Shown here piece after piece: positions 46,610 through 55,521 of a DNA stretch of 64,000 nucleotides. The stretch covers positions 62,001-126,000 of the forward strand of contig NZ_JAASAD010000003.1 of assembly GCF_012726175.1 (NCBI RefSeq). Direction: 5' to 3'. Source of the DNA: Micromonospora sp. HNM0581 (GTDB lineage Bacteria > Actinomycetota > Actinomycetes > Mycobacteriales > Micromonosporaceae). The number at the start of each line of letters is the position of its first letter. Position 1 is the stretch's first letter. The notes below the pieces were generated by a model. It did not search any database, was not told the DNA's origin, and was given only the letters and a program-made list of their open reading frames with translations. The translations under genes were made by a program, and so were the position numbers.

Positions 46610-47359
46610 TCAGGTGAACGGTGCGGGGGTGACCCCGGCATCGAGGAGGGCGGCACGGACGAGTTCCGCTGCCGCCACCGCGCCGGGGCTGTCGCCGTGC
46701 AGGCAGACTGACTCGACCGGGCACGGGACGGTGCCGCCGTCGACGGTCACCACGACCTGCTCGGTGGCCATCCGCACCGCCCGGCGGGCCACCTCCTGCG
46801 GGTCGGTGACCAACGCGTCCGGTGAGGTGCGCGGTACCAGGCAACCGTTCGGCAGGTAGTTGCGGTCAGCGAAACCTTCGGCCACCACCCGGACGCCGGC
46901 TCCCTGGGCGAGTTGGGCGAGAACCGACCCGGGCGGGCAGAGCACCGGCAGTTCCGGGTCGTGGTCTTCGAGTGCGGCCAGCAGAGCTGCCGCCGGCAGT
47001 TCCTCGCTCGCCGCCGCATGGTAGAGCGCCCCGTGTGGCTTGAGGTAGCGGACCCGGGTTCGGTACGCCCGACAGAACGCGTGTAACGCGCCGATCTGGT
47101 AGAGCACCTCGTCGCGCAGTGCCGCGAACTCGTACTCGATGTGGCGGCGGCCGAAGCCGGCGAGGTCCCGGTACCCCACCTGCGCTCCGATGGCGACTCC
47201 CCGTTCAGCGGCGGCGGCGCACACCCGGCGCATCGTGGCCGGGTCGCCGGCGTGGAAGCCGCAGGCGACGTTGGCGGAGGTGACCAGATCCAGTAGGGCC
47301 TGGTCGTCGCCGAGACGCCAGACGCCGAAGCCCTCGCCGAGATCAGCGTTGAGGTCCAT
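46610..47359 (-). CDS. pxpA: 5-oxoprolinase subunit A (LamB/YcsF family)
   Basis: ATP-dependent 5-oxoproline (pyroglutamate) cleavage to glutamate, with PxpB and PxpC. 249 aa: MDLNADLGEGFGVWRLGDD, the SANVACGFHAGDPATM metal-site segment, YLKPHGALYHAA, ADRNYLPNGCLVPR and VCLHGDSPGA are all family-defining. Last gene of a pxpB-pxpC-pxpA operon; its start overlaps the pxpC end by 17 nt. Confidence 0.93.
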   Translation of the reverse strand: MDLNADLGEGFGVWRLGDDQALLDLVTSANVACGFHAGDPATMRRVCAAAAERGVAIGAQVGYRDLAGFGRRHIEYEFAALRDEVLYQIGALHAFCRAYRTRVRYLKPHGALYHAAASEELPAAALLAALEDHDPELPVLCPPGSVLAQLAQGAGVRVVAEGFADRNYLPNGCLVPRTSPDALVTDPQEVARRAVRMATEQVVVTVDGGTVPCPVESVCLHGDSPGAVAAAELVRAALLDAGVTPAPFT

Positions 47360-48200
47360 GGAATCTCACCGTAGTGCCTGGACGGGCCTGCGCGAGCGGG
47401 GTCACGTCGTCCACCACCGCGACGACCGGGTATCCGCCGGTGGTGGGATGGTCGGCGAGGAAGACGAGTGGTTGACCGTCCGCCGGCACCTGCACCGCGC
47501 CGAGTACCAGTCCTTCGCTGGGCAGTTCCCCGGCTGCCGCGCGGGGTAGCGGCGCGCCGCTCAGACGCGCACCGACTCTGTTGCTCAACGGGCTCACCTG
47601 GTACGCCGTGCCGAGCAGCCGGTCCAGTGCTGCCGGGGTGAACCAGTCGTGCCGGGGGCCGAGCCGCACGGTGAGCCGCAGTTCCGTCGGCAATGCCATC
47701 GGCACTGTGAATTCGACGGGTGCGGGCGGTCCGGTGGGGGTGCCCAGTGGCAGCCGGTCGCCGTCGCGTAGCGGGGCCGGTCCGAGCCCGGCGAGGGTGT
47801 CGGTGGACCGGCTGCCGAGCACCGGTGCGACGGCGATACCACCGGCCATCGCGAGCCAGCAGCGCAGCCCTCGTCGGGCGGGACCTATGTGCAACACCGT
47901 CCCGCCTGGTACGGCCAGCGGGCAGCCGACGTCGCCGGGGCGTGGTCCGACCCGCACGTCAGCCTCGGCACCGACCACCGCCACGGAGGTGGCCCGGGTG
48001 GGGCGCAGGGCGCAACCGGTCAGGGTGATTTCCAGTCCGGCCGCGTGTTCCGGGTTGCCGACCAGCCGGTTGGCCAGGCGCAGGGCCATCGGGTCGAGGG
48101 CACCGGAGCGGGGTACGCCGAGATGCGCCCAGCCTGGCCGTCCGAGGTCCTGCACGGTGGTCATCGCACCGGCCCGGAGCACCTCGACGATGCCGTTCAC
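47343..48200 (-). CDS. pxpC: 5-oxoprolinase subunit C (biotin-dependent carboxyltransferase-like)
   Basis: 285 aa. Opens with VLRAGAMTTVQDLGRPGWAHLGVPRSGALDP, typical of the AHS2 domain, and contains LEITLTGC, GPRHDWFT, the YQVSPLSNRVGARLSG segment and SEGLVLGAVQVPADGQPLVFLADHPTTGGYPVVA. Works with PxpB as the kinase/cyclase half of 5-oxoprolinase. Overlaps pxpB by 4 nt (ATGA). Confidence 0.93.
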   Translation of the reverse strand: MNGIVEVLRAGAMTTVQDLGRPGWAHLGVPRSGALDPMALRLANRLVGNPEHAAGLEITLTGCALRPTRATSVAVVGAEADVRVGPRPGDVGCPLAVPGGTVLHIGPARRGLRCWLAMAGGIAVAPVLGSRSTDTLAGLGPAPLRDGDRLPLGTPTGPPAPVEFTVPMALPTELRLTVRLGPRHDWFTPAALDRLLGTAYQVSPLSNRVGARLSGAPLPRAAAGELPSEGLVLGAVQVPADGQPLVFLADHPTTGGYPVVAVVDDVTPLAQARPGTTVRFHGPQR

Positions 48201-48868
48201 CGGTCCACCAGTCGGACCCGAAGGCCGGGGCTGAGCAGGGCTGGCGGGTCAGCTGTCACGTCGAAGAGGGTCACCTCGGTCGTTCCGACCAGTAACCATC
48301 CGCCGGGGGAAGCGGTGGGGTAGATGCCCGCGTACCGCCCGGCCAGGGCGACCGAGCCGGCCGGTACCCGTTGCCGAGGTGTCGCCAGCCGGGGTACGGC
48401 CAGTTCGGCGGGGAGGCCGGTGAGGTACCCGAAGCCGGGGGAGAAGCCGCAGAAGGCCACCTGGAACTCGGTGCCCCGCAGGCGGCGGGTCACGCCGGGT
48501 ATGTCCGTCCGCCAGAGTTCGGCGACCCTGGCGAGGTCCTGCCCGTCGTAGGACACGGGCACCTCGACGAGGCGGGCGGGCGCGACGGCGGATTCGTCCG
48601 TCCTTCCGGTGGGAGGTGCGACGGCGGTCCAGGTGGCGATCTGGGCGGCGGTGGCGGGCGGGTCCGGTACGCCGTCGAGCAGTACGGTGGCGGCGGCCGG
48701 CACGATCTCGGCGGCGACCAGTTCCCCCAGTTCGCGACGGCGCCACAGTTCTGCCCGCCATGCCTCGACGGTGGCGGCGTCGTCGGTTTCCCTTCCGTGC
48801 GCGGCGGCATCCTGCGGTGTGGCGAGGTCGAGCAGGAGGGCGTGTGTGCCGACCGGTCTGATCCGCAT
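48197..48868 (-). CDS. pxpB: 5-oxoprolinase subunit B (AHS1 domain)
   Basis: 223 aa. AHS1/KipI-type protein with the hallmark VPVSYDGQDLARVAEL, FCGFSPGFGYLTGLP, VPRLATPRQRVPAGSVALAGRYAGIYP and GGWLLVGTTEVTLFD. First gene of the pxp operon. In other bacteria KipI/KipA homologues can also modulate a kinase, but the presence of pxpA makes 5-oxoprolinase the better call. Confidence 0.92.
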   Translation of the reverse strand: MRIRPVGTHALLLDLATPQDAAAHGRETDDAATVEAWRAELWRRRELGELVAAEIVPAAATVLLDGVPDPPATAAQIATWTAVAPPTGRTDESAVAPARLVEVPVSYDGQDLARVAELWRTDIPGVTRRLRGTEFQVAFCGFSPGFGYLTGLPAELAVPRLATPRQRVPAGSVALAGRYAGIYPTASPGGWLLVGTTEVTLFDVTADPPALLSPGLRVRLVDR

Positions 48869-48934
48869 TCCGCCATCTTTCCGTAGTCCGGTCGCCTACG
48901 TGTCGGACGGCGTGACCAGTGGCACTACCTGAAA

Positions 48935-48957
48935 GTAACCTACGCTGTCGTAACCTA
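48935..48957 (+). repeat. Direct repeat GTAACCTA x2 at the trhA start
   Basis: Two copies (48935-48942, 48950-48957) with 15-bp spacing; the second runs into the ATG. TACGCT at 48941-48946 could be a -10 for a near-leaderless transcript. Function unproven. Confidence 0.35.
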
Positions 48958-49640
48958 TGGGCGTGACCACCTCAGCACGCCCCCGGCTCAAGCCGGTCGA
49001 CATCGGGAAACCCCGGATGCGCGGCTGGCTGCACACGTACGCCTTCTTCGTCGCCCTGGTCTGCGGGATCGTGCTCTGTTCGATCGCCGCCGCCCGTCCG
49101 GGCTGGACCCCCCTGGTCAGCTCCGCCGTCTACAGCCTCACCGTCTGCGGTCTCTTCGGCACCAGCGCGCTGTACCACCGTCGGGTGTGGTCGGCGCGCG
49201 GCTACGCGGTCATGCGCCGGATGGACCATTCGATGATCTTCCTGTTCATCGCCGGCACGTACACACCGTTCTGTGTACTGCTGCTGGAGACCCGAGCCGC
49301 CGTCATCATGCTGTCGATCGTCTGGGGCGGCGCCCTGGGCGGCGTGGCACTGAAGTTGGTCTGGCCGCACGCCAGCCGGTGGGTCTCCGCTCCGCTGTAC
49401 CTTGCCCTCGGCTGGGTGTCCGTGGCGATGCTGCCCGACATCCTCCGTCAGGGCGGCGTCACCGCACTTGTGCTGCTCGCCGTCGGCGGTGGGATCTACA
49501 CGGTGGGCGCGGTCTTCTACGCGCTGCGTCGCCCCAACCCGTGGCCCACCGTCTTCGGCCACCACGAGTTCTTCCATGCCTGCACCCTGGTCGCCGCGAT
49601 CTGCCACCACATCGCCATCTACTTCGCCCTGTTCGCCTGA
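48957..49640 (+). CDS. trhA: Hemolysin III family membrane protein (TrhA/PAQR type)
   Basis: 227 aa with seven hydrophobic segments. PAQR family marks: GTSALYHRRVW (SxxxH), MRRMDHSMIFLFIAGTYTPFC (D and H), and HHEFFHACTLVAAICHHIAIY (HxxxH), the putative zinc-dependent amidohydrolase ligands. In bacteria these proteins affect membrane fluidity and fatty-acid balance. The ATG at 48957 has no ribosome site; a GTG at 48963 is in frame. Possibly leaderless. Confidence 0.85.
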   Translation: MGVTTSARPRLKPVDIGKPRMRGWLHTYAFFVALVCGIVLCSIAAARPGWTPLVSSAVYSLTVCGLFGTSALYHRRVWSARGYAVMRRMDHSMIFLFIAGTYTPFCVLLLETRAAVIMLSIVWGGALGGVALKLVWPHASRWVSAPLYLALGWVSVAMLPDILRQGGVTALVLLAVGGGIYTVGAVFYALRRPNPWPTVFGHHEFFHACTLVAAICHHIAIYFALFA

Positions 49641-49744
49641 GCTACCAGCCGAACCGGGTGTCGACGCGAGTTCCAGAAGTAGAGGGTCACGATCAGCCCG
49701 GCGACGCCGGCGAGCATCAGCGGCCACGGATGAGGTTGCGGCAT
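49619..49744 (-). CDS. Candidate small membrane protein, 41 aa
   Basis: One hydrophobic segment (PLMLAGVAGLIVTLYFW) then a short basic tail. Overlaps the trhA 3' end by 22 nt. The ribosome site (TAGGTCGG) is weak, so this is a tentative gene downstream of the DUF6458 gene on the same strand. Confidence 0.35.
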   Translation of the reverse strand: MPQPHPWPLMLAGVAGLIVTLYFWNSRRHPVRLVAQANRAK

Positions 49745-49791
49745 CGACCGACCTACCCCGGCACGGAGATCACGTGCGGGCGGCGGGTCGC

Positions 49792-50061
49792 TCAGCTCGG
49801 TGGCGCGGTCGGTGGTGGCGGGTCCGGCGGCGGCGGCATCATCGCTGTCGGGTGCGAGAGGCGGTTCTCCTCCACGATCAGGGTCCGGGCCCGCTTGCGG
49901 CGGTCCTGCCAGAACCAGAGCGTGGTGAGCAGCACGGCCAGCCCGGCCAGGATGAAGACCCAACCGACCGCCCGCAGGTCGACCCACCAGACGTTGGCCC
50001 GGATGGCGAAGGTCAGGATCGCGCCGATCGCGATCAGGAAGATCCCACTACCAATGCCCAT
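49792..50061 (-). CDS. DUF6458-type small membrane protein
   Basis: 89 aa with two transmembrane segments (GIGSGIFLIAIGAILTFAI and AVGWVFILAGLAVLLTTLWFW), a basic RRKRAR stop and a Pro-rich tail. This helix-VDL-helix pattern is common and conserved in actinobacteria; function unknown. The ATG at 50061 has GGGGAG upstream. Confidence 0.7.
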   Translation of the reverse strand: MGIGSGIFLIAIGAILTFAIRANVWWVDLRAVGWVFILAGLAVLLTTLWFWQDRRKRARTLIVEENRLSHPTAMMPPPPDPPPPTAPPS

Positions 50062-50180
50062 GTGCGCGGCACTCCCCCGTGCGGTTGCTCTGGGCGTACT
50101 CGAACTGGCCCGCGACGGTTACCCGTCCGCCACGGGATTACCCGTACCACGGGTTCGCTGATCGCGTCGGCTCAGGCACG

Positions 50181-50216
50181 GCAACAGCCGGCGGGCCTGG
50201 GGCCGCCGGCTGTTGC
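50181..50216 (-). terminator. Terminator after fadE5
   Basis: Perfect 14-bp stem GCAACAGCCGGCGG / CCGCCGGCTGTTGC with an 8-nt loop, 57 bp past the fadE5 stop. Confidence 0.8.
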
Positions 50217-50272
50217 GTTGACACGGGCCGGGCCGGGTGCCACCACGCGTCGCGATCGGGTGCCGCCGTGGC

Positions 50273-52129
50273 TCAGAATGCCTCCTCCGGGAGGTCCATG
50301 ATTTCCAGGTCGGCACCTTCGATGATCCGGCGGTCGGCGCCGATTCGGGGCAGGACCTCGCGGGCGAAGAACCGGGCAGCAGCCACCTTTCCGGTGTAGA
50401 ACGCCTGGTCGGTCGCCGTCACCTCGCCGGCCAGAGCCGTCAACGCCACGTCGGCCTGCTTCTGCAGCAGCCAGCCGACGACCAGGTCCCCGATGGCCAG
50501 CAGGAAGCGCCTGCTGCCGAGCCCGACCTTGTACAGCGCCCGCGTGTCCCCGCCCTGCGCCTCGCCCAGCCAGCCGGTCATCACGCCAAGGATGTTCTGG
50601 ATCTCGGCGAGTGCCCTGCCGAGCGCCTGACGCTCTTCCTTCAGCTGGCCGTTGCCCGCCTCGGTGGAGATGAACTCCTGAATCTCGCCGGCCACGGCCA
50701 TCAGCGCCTTGCCGTTGTCCCGGACGATCTTGCGGAAGATCAGGTCGAGGCTCTGGATCGCCGTGGTGCCCTCGTACAGAGTATCGATCTTGGCATCCCG
50801 GACGTACTGCTCCAGCGGGTAGTCCTGCAGGAAGCCGGAGCCGCCGAAAGTTTGCAGCGACTCGTGCCCGAGCAGCTCGTACGCCCGCTCCGAGCCGACG
50901 CCCTTGACCAGCGGAAGGAGCAGATCGTTGACCCTCTTGGCCAGTTCGATGGCCTTCTCGTCACCGGCCGCCTCCGCCATGGCGACCTTGTCCTGCCAGG
51001 TGGCGGTGTAGAGAACCAACGCACGCAGGCCCTCGGCGTACGACTTCTGCAGCAGCAGCGAGCGACGCACGTCGGGATGGGCGGTGATGGCCACCCGCGG
51101 CGCGGTCTTGTCCGCCATCTGCGTCAGGTCGGCACCCTGTACCCGGTTCTTGGCGTACTCCAGCGCATTGAGGTAACCGGTGGAGAGGGTGGCGATGGCC
51201 TTCGTACCGACCATCATCCGAGCGTACTCGATGATCATGAACATCTGTCGGATGCCGTCGTGCTTCTCGCCCAGCAACCAGCCCTTGGCCGCCACACCGT
51301 GCTCACCGAAGGTGAGCTCGCAGGTGTTGGAGACCTTCAGACCCATCTTGTGCTCGACGTTCGTGGCGAAGACGCCATTGCGCTCGCCCAACTCGCCGGT
51401 GTTCTCGTCGAAGTGGTACTTCGGCACGACGAACAGCGACAGGCCCTTGGTGCCCGGGCCGCCCACCCCCTCGACGCCGACGGGGCGGGCGAGTACGTAG
51501 TGGACGATGTTGTCGCTCAGGTCGTGCTCACCCGAGGTGATGAAACGCTTGACGCCCTCGATGTGCCATGAGCCGTCCGGCTGCGGGATCGCCCGCGCCC
51601 GACCGGCGCCCACGTCCGAGCCGGCGTCCGGCTCGGTGAGCACCATCGTGGAGCCCCACTGACGGTCGATGAAGAGCTTGGCCCACTTCTTCTGCCGCTC
51701 GGTGCCCTCGACGTGCAGCACGTGCGCGAAGGACGGGCCGGAGGCGTACATCCAGACCGGCGCGTTGGCGCCGAGCACCAGCTCGGCGAGCGCCCACCAC
51801 AGCGCCCGGGGGGCGTTGGTGCCGTCGAGTTCCGACGGCAGGTCCAGACGCCAGAACTCGGACTCCATGAAGGCCTGGTACGACCGCTTGAACGATTCCG
51901 GCAGCGGGGCGGTGTGCGTGGCCGGATCGAAGACCGGCGGGTTGCGGTCGCTGTCCTGGTAACTGGCGGCCAGGTCCTGCCGAGCCAGCCGGTCGACTTC
52001 GGCGAGGAAGCTCCGCGCGGTGTCGACGTCGAGGTCGGAGTACGGCTCCTGGCCGAACGCCCGGTCCGCTCCGAACACCTCGAACAGGTTGAACTCAAGG
52101 TCCCGAAGATTGCTCTTGTAGTGGGTCAT
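50273..52129 (-). CDS. fadE5: FadE5-like long acyl-CoA dehydrogenase
   Basis: FAD-dependent alpha,beta-dehydrogenation of acyl-CoA in beta-oxidation. 618 aa, the extended form with an N-terminal helical domain and a C-terminal extra domain as in mycobacterial FadE5. Visible: [19 protein letters not shown] (FAD/substrate), [26 protein letters not shown], the [29 protein letters not shown] segment whose Glu is the catalytic base, and a dimerising C-terminus. Monocistronic with its own operator pair and terminator. Confidence 0.92.
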   Translation of the reverse strand: MTHYKSNLRDLEFNLFEVFGADRAFGQEPYSDLDVDTARSFLAEVDRLARQDLAASYQDSDRNPPVFDPATHTAPLPESFKRSYQAFMESEFWRLDLPSELDGTNAPRALWWALAELVLGANAPVWMYASGPSFAHVLHVEGTERQKKWAKLFIDRQWGSTMVLTEPDAGSDVGAGRARAIPQPDGSWHIEGVKRFITSGEHDLSDNIVHYVLARPVGVEGVGGPGTKGLSLFVVPKYHFDENTGELGERNGVFATNVEHKMGLKVSNTCELTFGEHGVAAKGWLLGEKHDGIRQMFMIIEYARMMVGTKAIATLSTGYLNALEYAKNRVQGADLTQMADKTAPRVAITAHPDVRRSLLLQKSYAEGLRALVLYTATWQDKVAMAEAAGDEKAIELAKRVNDLLLPLVKGVGSERAYELLGHESLQTFGGSGFLQDYPLEQYVRDAKIDTLYEGTTAIQSLDLIFRKIVRDNGKALMAVAGEIQEFISTEAGNGQLKEERQALGRALAEIQNILGVMTGWLGEAQGGDTRALYKVGLGSRRFLLAIGDLVVGWLLQKQADVALTALAGEVTATDQAFYTGKVAAARFFAREVLPRIGADRRIIEGADLEIMDLPEEAF

Positions 52130-52156
52130 GTGGCTGGCCCCGCTTCCGGACAGGTG

Positions 52157-52195
52157 TTACCGATCAGTAACCCCGACTCTATTACTCACGGGTAA
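52157..52195. promoter_or_regulatory. Twin TTAC-N6-GTAA operators of fadE5
   Basis: TTACCGATCAGTAA (52157-52170, extended to GTTAC/GTAAC) and TTACTCACGGGTAA (52182-52195), centres 25 bp apart, 28-66 bp upstream of the fadE5 start. Typical of a TetR-family lipid regulator; no such regulator gene is adjacent. Confidence 0.7.
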
Positions 52196-52269
52196 GAAGC
52201 GACAACCCGTCTTCGGTAGTGACAGGAATTACACACCTGCGGTTCGGGTTCGCAGCCGCCCTCCGGTGA

Positions 52270-53397
52270 TCACCCTTCGGCGTCACCGACCTCCCAACTC
52301 GGTACCGCGACCGTCGCCCTGCCAGGAGAGCCCGTGTACTCCATCAGAACGAGTGCGATGTCGTCGTCGAGCCGACCGTGCACCCACTCGACGAGAGCCG
52401 TCTCCAGCGAAGCGAGGCCGTCACCGACCGTTCCGTGACCGAGCAGCCGCCAGGCCCGGTCCGCAGTGGGAAAGAACTCGCCGTCCCGCCGCGCCTCGCC
52501 GAGCCCGTCGGTGAACAGCAACAACCTGTCGCCCGGCTCCAGCCGCTCGACCCTCGGCCGGACCACCGGCATGAAGCCCAGCGGAGGTGCCGGTGCCGGC
52601 GGCTCAAGAGAAAGCACCGCCCCGCGACGGAGCAGCAACGGCGCCGGATGCCCACAGTTGACGATGGTCAGCGTACCGCCACGCTCTTCCACCAGGGCAG
52701 CCGTCACGAAGTCCTCGTCGCCCACGTTGCGCGCCACAGCCCGGTCCAGATCCGTCACCACGGCCCGCAGATCGGCGCGCTCGTACGCCACGTGCCGGTA
52801 CGAGCCGAGGACGATGCTCGCCAACCGGACCGCCTCCAGGCCCTTGCCGCGCACGTCGCCGATGATCATTCGAACGCCGTACGGAGTCTCGATCGCCTCG
52901 TAGAGGTCACCGCCGATCTCGGCCGTGGCGGTCGACGATATGTACCGGCCGGCCACCGAAAGAGCGCCCAGGCGAGGGCCCAGCGGACGTAGCACCGCCT
53001 GCTGGGCCACCATGGCGAGCTTCGACAGTTCGGCGATCTGCTCCGCCTGCCGCTGCCGAACCGCCGCCACCGCCACCGCGACTCCCGTACCCAGTGCGAT
53101 GCCCGCCACCGCGACAGCGGTGGAGAGCGACATCGTCGGCTCGGCCAAGGCGAAGACCGCCCCCAGCACGGCGGCCGCGGCACCGACCCCGAGCACGACC
53201 CGCCAGGAAGCGAGCGCGGCGGCCATGAACGGCGCGGAGACCATCAACGCGATGTAGCTCGCCGTGGGCCCGTCCGCCACCTCGACCACCGAGACGATTG
53301 CGAGCAGCACGAGGGCCGCGCCGAGGCCGGCGCGGGATCCGGGGCTCAGCGGGCTACGGCCCGACTGGAGCAGATGCGTGCGTACATCCGACAGCAT
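52270..53397 (-). CDS. Membrane-bound PP2C/SpoIIE-type serine phosphatase
   Basis: 375 aa. Five to six N-terminal hydrophobic segments (AGLGAALVLLAIVSVVEV through VAVAGIALGTGVAVAVAAV) form a MASE-like sensor, followed by a short linker helix and a PP2C domain: EIGGDLYEA, IGDVRGKGLEAV, TIVNCGHPAPLLL, LLLFTDGLGEARRDGEFF and DDDIALVLMEY, with the metal-binding Asp residues all present. It probably controls an anti-anti-sigma factor. The ATG at 53397 is chosen; a GTG at 53493 would add 32 residues. Confidence 0.85.
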   Translation of the reverse strand: MLSDVRTHLLQSGRSPLSPGSRAGLGAALVLLAIVSVVEVADGPTASYIALMVSAPFMAAALASWRVVLGVGAAAAVLGAVFALAEPTMSLSTAVAVAGIALGTGVAVAVAAVRQRQAEQIAELSKLAMVAQQAVLRPLGPRLGALSVAGRYISSTATAEIGGDLYEAIETPYGVRMIIGDVRGKGLEAVRLASIVLGSYRHVAYERADLRAVVTDLDRAVARNVGDEDFVTAALVEERGGTLTIVNCGHPAPLLLRRGAVLSLEPPAPAPPLGFMPVVRPRVERLEPGDRLLLFTDGLGEARRDGEFFPTADRAWRLLGHGTVGDGLASLETALVEWVHGRLDDDIALVLMEYTGSPGRATVAVPSWEVGDAEG

Positions 53398-53497
53398 GCC
53401 CGATGTGCCTGGGGGAAAGAATGAGCCTGGCCCCTCGTACGAGACGGTTCTGGCCGCGAGGAGCCGGGGCCGGAACCGATCGCGGCGCTCCACCGGC

Positions 53498-54133
53498 TCA
53501 GCCGAGCACCTCGTAGCGGACCTCGATGTGACCGAGGTCGAGCGATGCGATCTCGGCGAACGCGGCCTGCGCCAGGTCCAGGCACCGCCCCTCGATGAAC
53601 GGACCGCGATCGTTGATCCGCACGGTCACCGATTCACCGCTGGCCGGGTTGGTCACCCGCACCCTCGTGTCGAAGGGCAGTGTCTTGTGCGCGGCGGTCA
53701 TCCCCTCCGGGTCGAACGTCTCCCCGTTGGCGGTCATCTGTCCCTGCCAGTAGAAAGAGGCGCCGCAGGATCCGGTCTCGACCACCGGACTGGCGGTGGT
53801 CTTCTTGACCGTCGGCTTCGGCGTCGGACCTACCGTGCGCTGCCTGCTACGTGACGGCGCCTGTGTGGTGCGGCTCGGCTGCGGGCTCGCCGTCGGGCTC
53901 GGCGACACACCGACGCTGGCGGTCGGCGAGGCGCTGGGCGGGTTGGTCACCGGAGCGCTCGTCCCGATGGTGGGAGTCGGGTCGATCACGACCGGTCGCA
54001 CCGGCTCAGGCTCGGCGGTCAGCCGGACAGCGCCGACGGTGCTTCCGACAGCGAGCGCGACCACCACCACGGCGCTGGCCGAGAGAGCGGCCGGCGAGGT
54101 GAGTCTGCGGCTACGGGAGTGCTTACCAGCCAC
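53498..54133 (-). CDS. RlpA-like double-psi beta-barrel secreted protein
   Basis: 211 aa. Signal/anchor segment (ALSASAVVVVALAVGSTVGAV) near 16-36, a Ser/Thr/Pro-rich linker, and a C-terminal RlpA/DPBB domain: CGASFYWQGQMTANGETFDPEGMTAAH, TLPFDTRVRVTNPASGESVTVRINDRGPF, RCLDLAQAAFAEI, with the family Asp residues. Such proteins cleave denuded peptidoglycan or are resuscitation-factor-like. The GTG at 54133 has AAAGGA at 8 nt; upstream starts do not. Confidence 0.82.
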   Translation of the reverse strand: MAGKHSRSRRLTSPAALSASAVVVVALAVGSTVGAVRLTAEPEPVRPVVIDPTPTIGTSAPVTNPPSASPTASVGVSPSPTASPQPSRTTQAPSRSRQRTVGPTPKPTVKKTTASPVVETGSCGASFYWQGQMTANGETFDPEGMTAAHKTLPFDTRVRVTNPASGESVTVRINDRGPFIEGRCLDLAQAAFAEIASLDLGHIEVRYEVLG

Positions 54134-54170
54134 CTGTCGGGTCCTTTCTCGGCGGGTCGAACCGGGTCGG

Positions 54171-54215
54171 ACCATAACGAGAAAGGCACTTCCGATGTCA
54201 ACGTGATCATGTTGA
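54171..54215 (-). promoter_or_regulatory. rlpA-like promoter overlapped by an 18-bp palindrome
   Basis: Minus strand TTGACA (-35) and TATGGT (-10) with a 19-bp spacer, followed 38 bp downstream by the GTG start. TCAACGTGATCATGTTGA (54198-54215, one mismatch per arm) overlaps the -35, a candidate repressor site. Confidence 0.5.
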
Positions 54216-54238
54216 TTTGCCCGCAATTAGGAGGATAC

Positions 54239-54298
54239 GTGAAGCCGATCATCCGAGACATGGTCGGCCGGGTGGGCCGCCGCTCGACCGGTGCCTGA
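54239..54298 (+). CDS. Candidate 19-aa peptide gene
   Basis: GTG at 54239 preceded by a perfect AGGAGG (54229-54234); frame encodes MKPIIRDMVGRVGRRSTGA and stops at 54296-54298, 14 bp before the phosphoribosyltransferase start. Basic and amphipathic. May be a small protein or a translated leader coupling to the next gene. Confidence 0.4.
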   Translation: MKPIIRDMVGRVGRRSTGA

Positions 54299-54312
54299 CG
54301 CAGGATGGTCAC

Positions 54313-54864
54313 ATGCCCACTGAGCTGACAAGACGCCTGGTCGAGCTGTTCGACTGGGTGGACCCCGGTCCGGGCGCGAGCCACCTGGTCAGCGACACCT
54401 CCGGATGGTGGCGGGACGCGGCGACGCTCGCCGCACTCGGACCCGCGCTGGTTGCACCGTTCCGGGCCACCCGACCCACAGTGATCCTGTCTCCCGCGGT
54501 CACCGGGCTTCTACTCGGACCGTTGGCAGCCACCGCCCTCGGAGTGGGTTTCGTGGTAGCACACAAGCCGGGTGACGGACGGCTGCCCACCGGACCCCTG
54601 ACCTGGGCGAGAAGCTCCCCCGACTTTCGCGGCCGACGTGTGGACCTCGCGGTGCGGGACCGGTCTCTGGGCCCCGGCGACCGGGTGCTGGTGGTGGACG
54701 ACTGGGTGGACACCGCTGCCCAGGTCCGCGCCAGCTACGAGATCTGTTCGGCCCGGGGAGCGGAACCGGTCGGCACGGCCGCCGTGGTGGCCACCTGCCC
54801 GCCGGCAGTGGCAGCCGATCTACGGATCACCGCCCTCCTGACCTCATCCGATCTCCCCTCCTGA
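54313..54864 (+). CDS. Phosphoribosyltransferase family protein
   Basis: 183 aa type I PRTase. PRPP motif VLVVDDWVDTAAQ at about 137-149, the VVAHKPG loop and the core strands PTVILSPAVTGLLLG and GVGFVV. Length and order resemble adenine phosphoribosyltransferase-like proteins, but the base-recognition hood is not diagnostic, so the substrate is left open. Adjacent to the unrelated hydrolase gene, convergent. Confidence 0.75.
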   Translation: MPTELTRRLVELFDWVDPGPGASHLVSDTSGWWRDAATLAALGPALVAPFRATRPTVILSPAVTGLLLGPLAATALGVGFVVAHKPGDGRLPTGPLTWARSSPDFRGRRVDLAVRDRSLGPGDRVLVVDDWVDTAAQVRASYEICSARGAEPVGTAAVVATCPPAVAADLRITALLTSSDLPS

Positions 54865-54912
54865 CGCCCGCCCCACCGTCCGACACCTCGCCCCGTGGAA
54901 CGCGACCACCGA

Positions 54913-55428
54913 TCAGCGGACGAAGTCCTCGACCACCGTGCAGACCCGGCCGAGCGCCTCGGCGGAGTGGGCAAGCGGACCGGGCACCATCAGCGCATGG
55001 TCGGCACCAGGAATCTCCAACACGTGCGGGGTGAGCCGCCGGGCGACCCCGCCATCCCAGGACGGGTCGGCGGTGCCGCCCACCAGAACGAACGGCGCGG
55101 TAGCCCGGCGCAGCGCGTCGACCACCTCGCCCCGGTGCAGCAACGGGGTGAGCCAGACGGCGGGCAGCCGCCGGCCGACCGCGAGCGGAGCGGCAAGGGT
55201 ACCGAGCGACTTGCCGACCAGCAGATCCGTGCCCTCATCCAGGGTCGGGGAGACCTGATCGCACACCCACCTGCCGATCGTGTCGACATCGAAGTCCTCC
55301 GGCACCTGCCAGGAGATGCCGTGCAGCCCGAAACCGACCCGGCGAAGCGCCTCACCCAGGTAGAGGAAGAGAGGGTACCGGGTGTCGTACCCGCGTCCCG
55401 GGATGAGCACCGCACGTTTGTCCGTCAT
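54913..55428 (-). CDS. Small alpha/beta hydrolase
   Basis: 171 aa. Nucleophile elbow LVGKSLGTLAAP (G-x-S-x-G) near residue 70, Asp loop GTADPSWDG and His in GADHAL. It lacks the cap domain, like dienelactone-hydrolase-like or YdeN-type minimal hydrolases. The ATG at 55428 has AAGGAGCTG upstream. Substrate unknown. Confidence 0.72.
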   Translation of the reverse strand: MTDKRAVLIPGRGYDTRYPLFLYLGEALRRVGFGLHGISWQVPEDFDVDTIGRWVCDQVSPTLDEGTDLLVGKSLGTLAAPLAVGRRLPAVWLTPLLHRGEVVDALRRATAPFVLVGGTADPSWDGGVARRLTPHVLEIPGADHALMVPGPLAHSAEALGRVCTVVEDFVR

Positions 55429-55521
55429 GGACAGCTCCTTGTCGTCGGCCACCGACCGTACCCGCATTCGCGCCCTCTCGTGACGACTCATGCAAGCTGT
55501 AGGACGGGTAGCCTCGACAGG

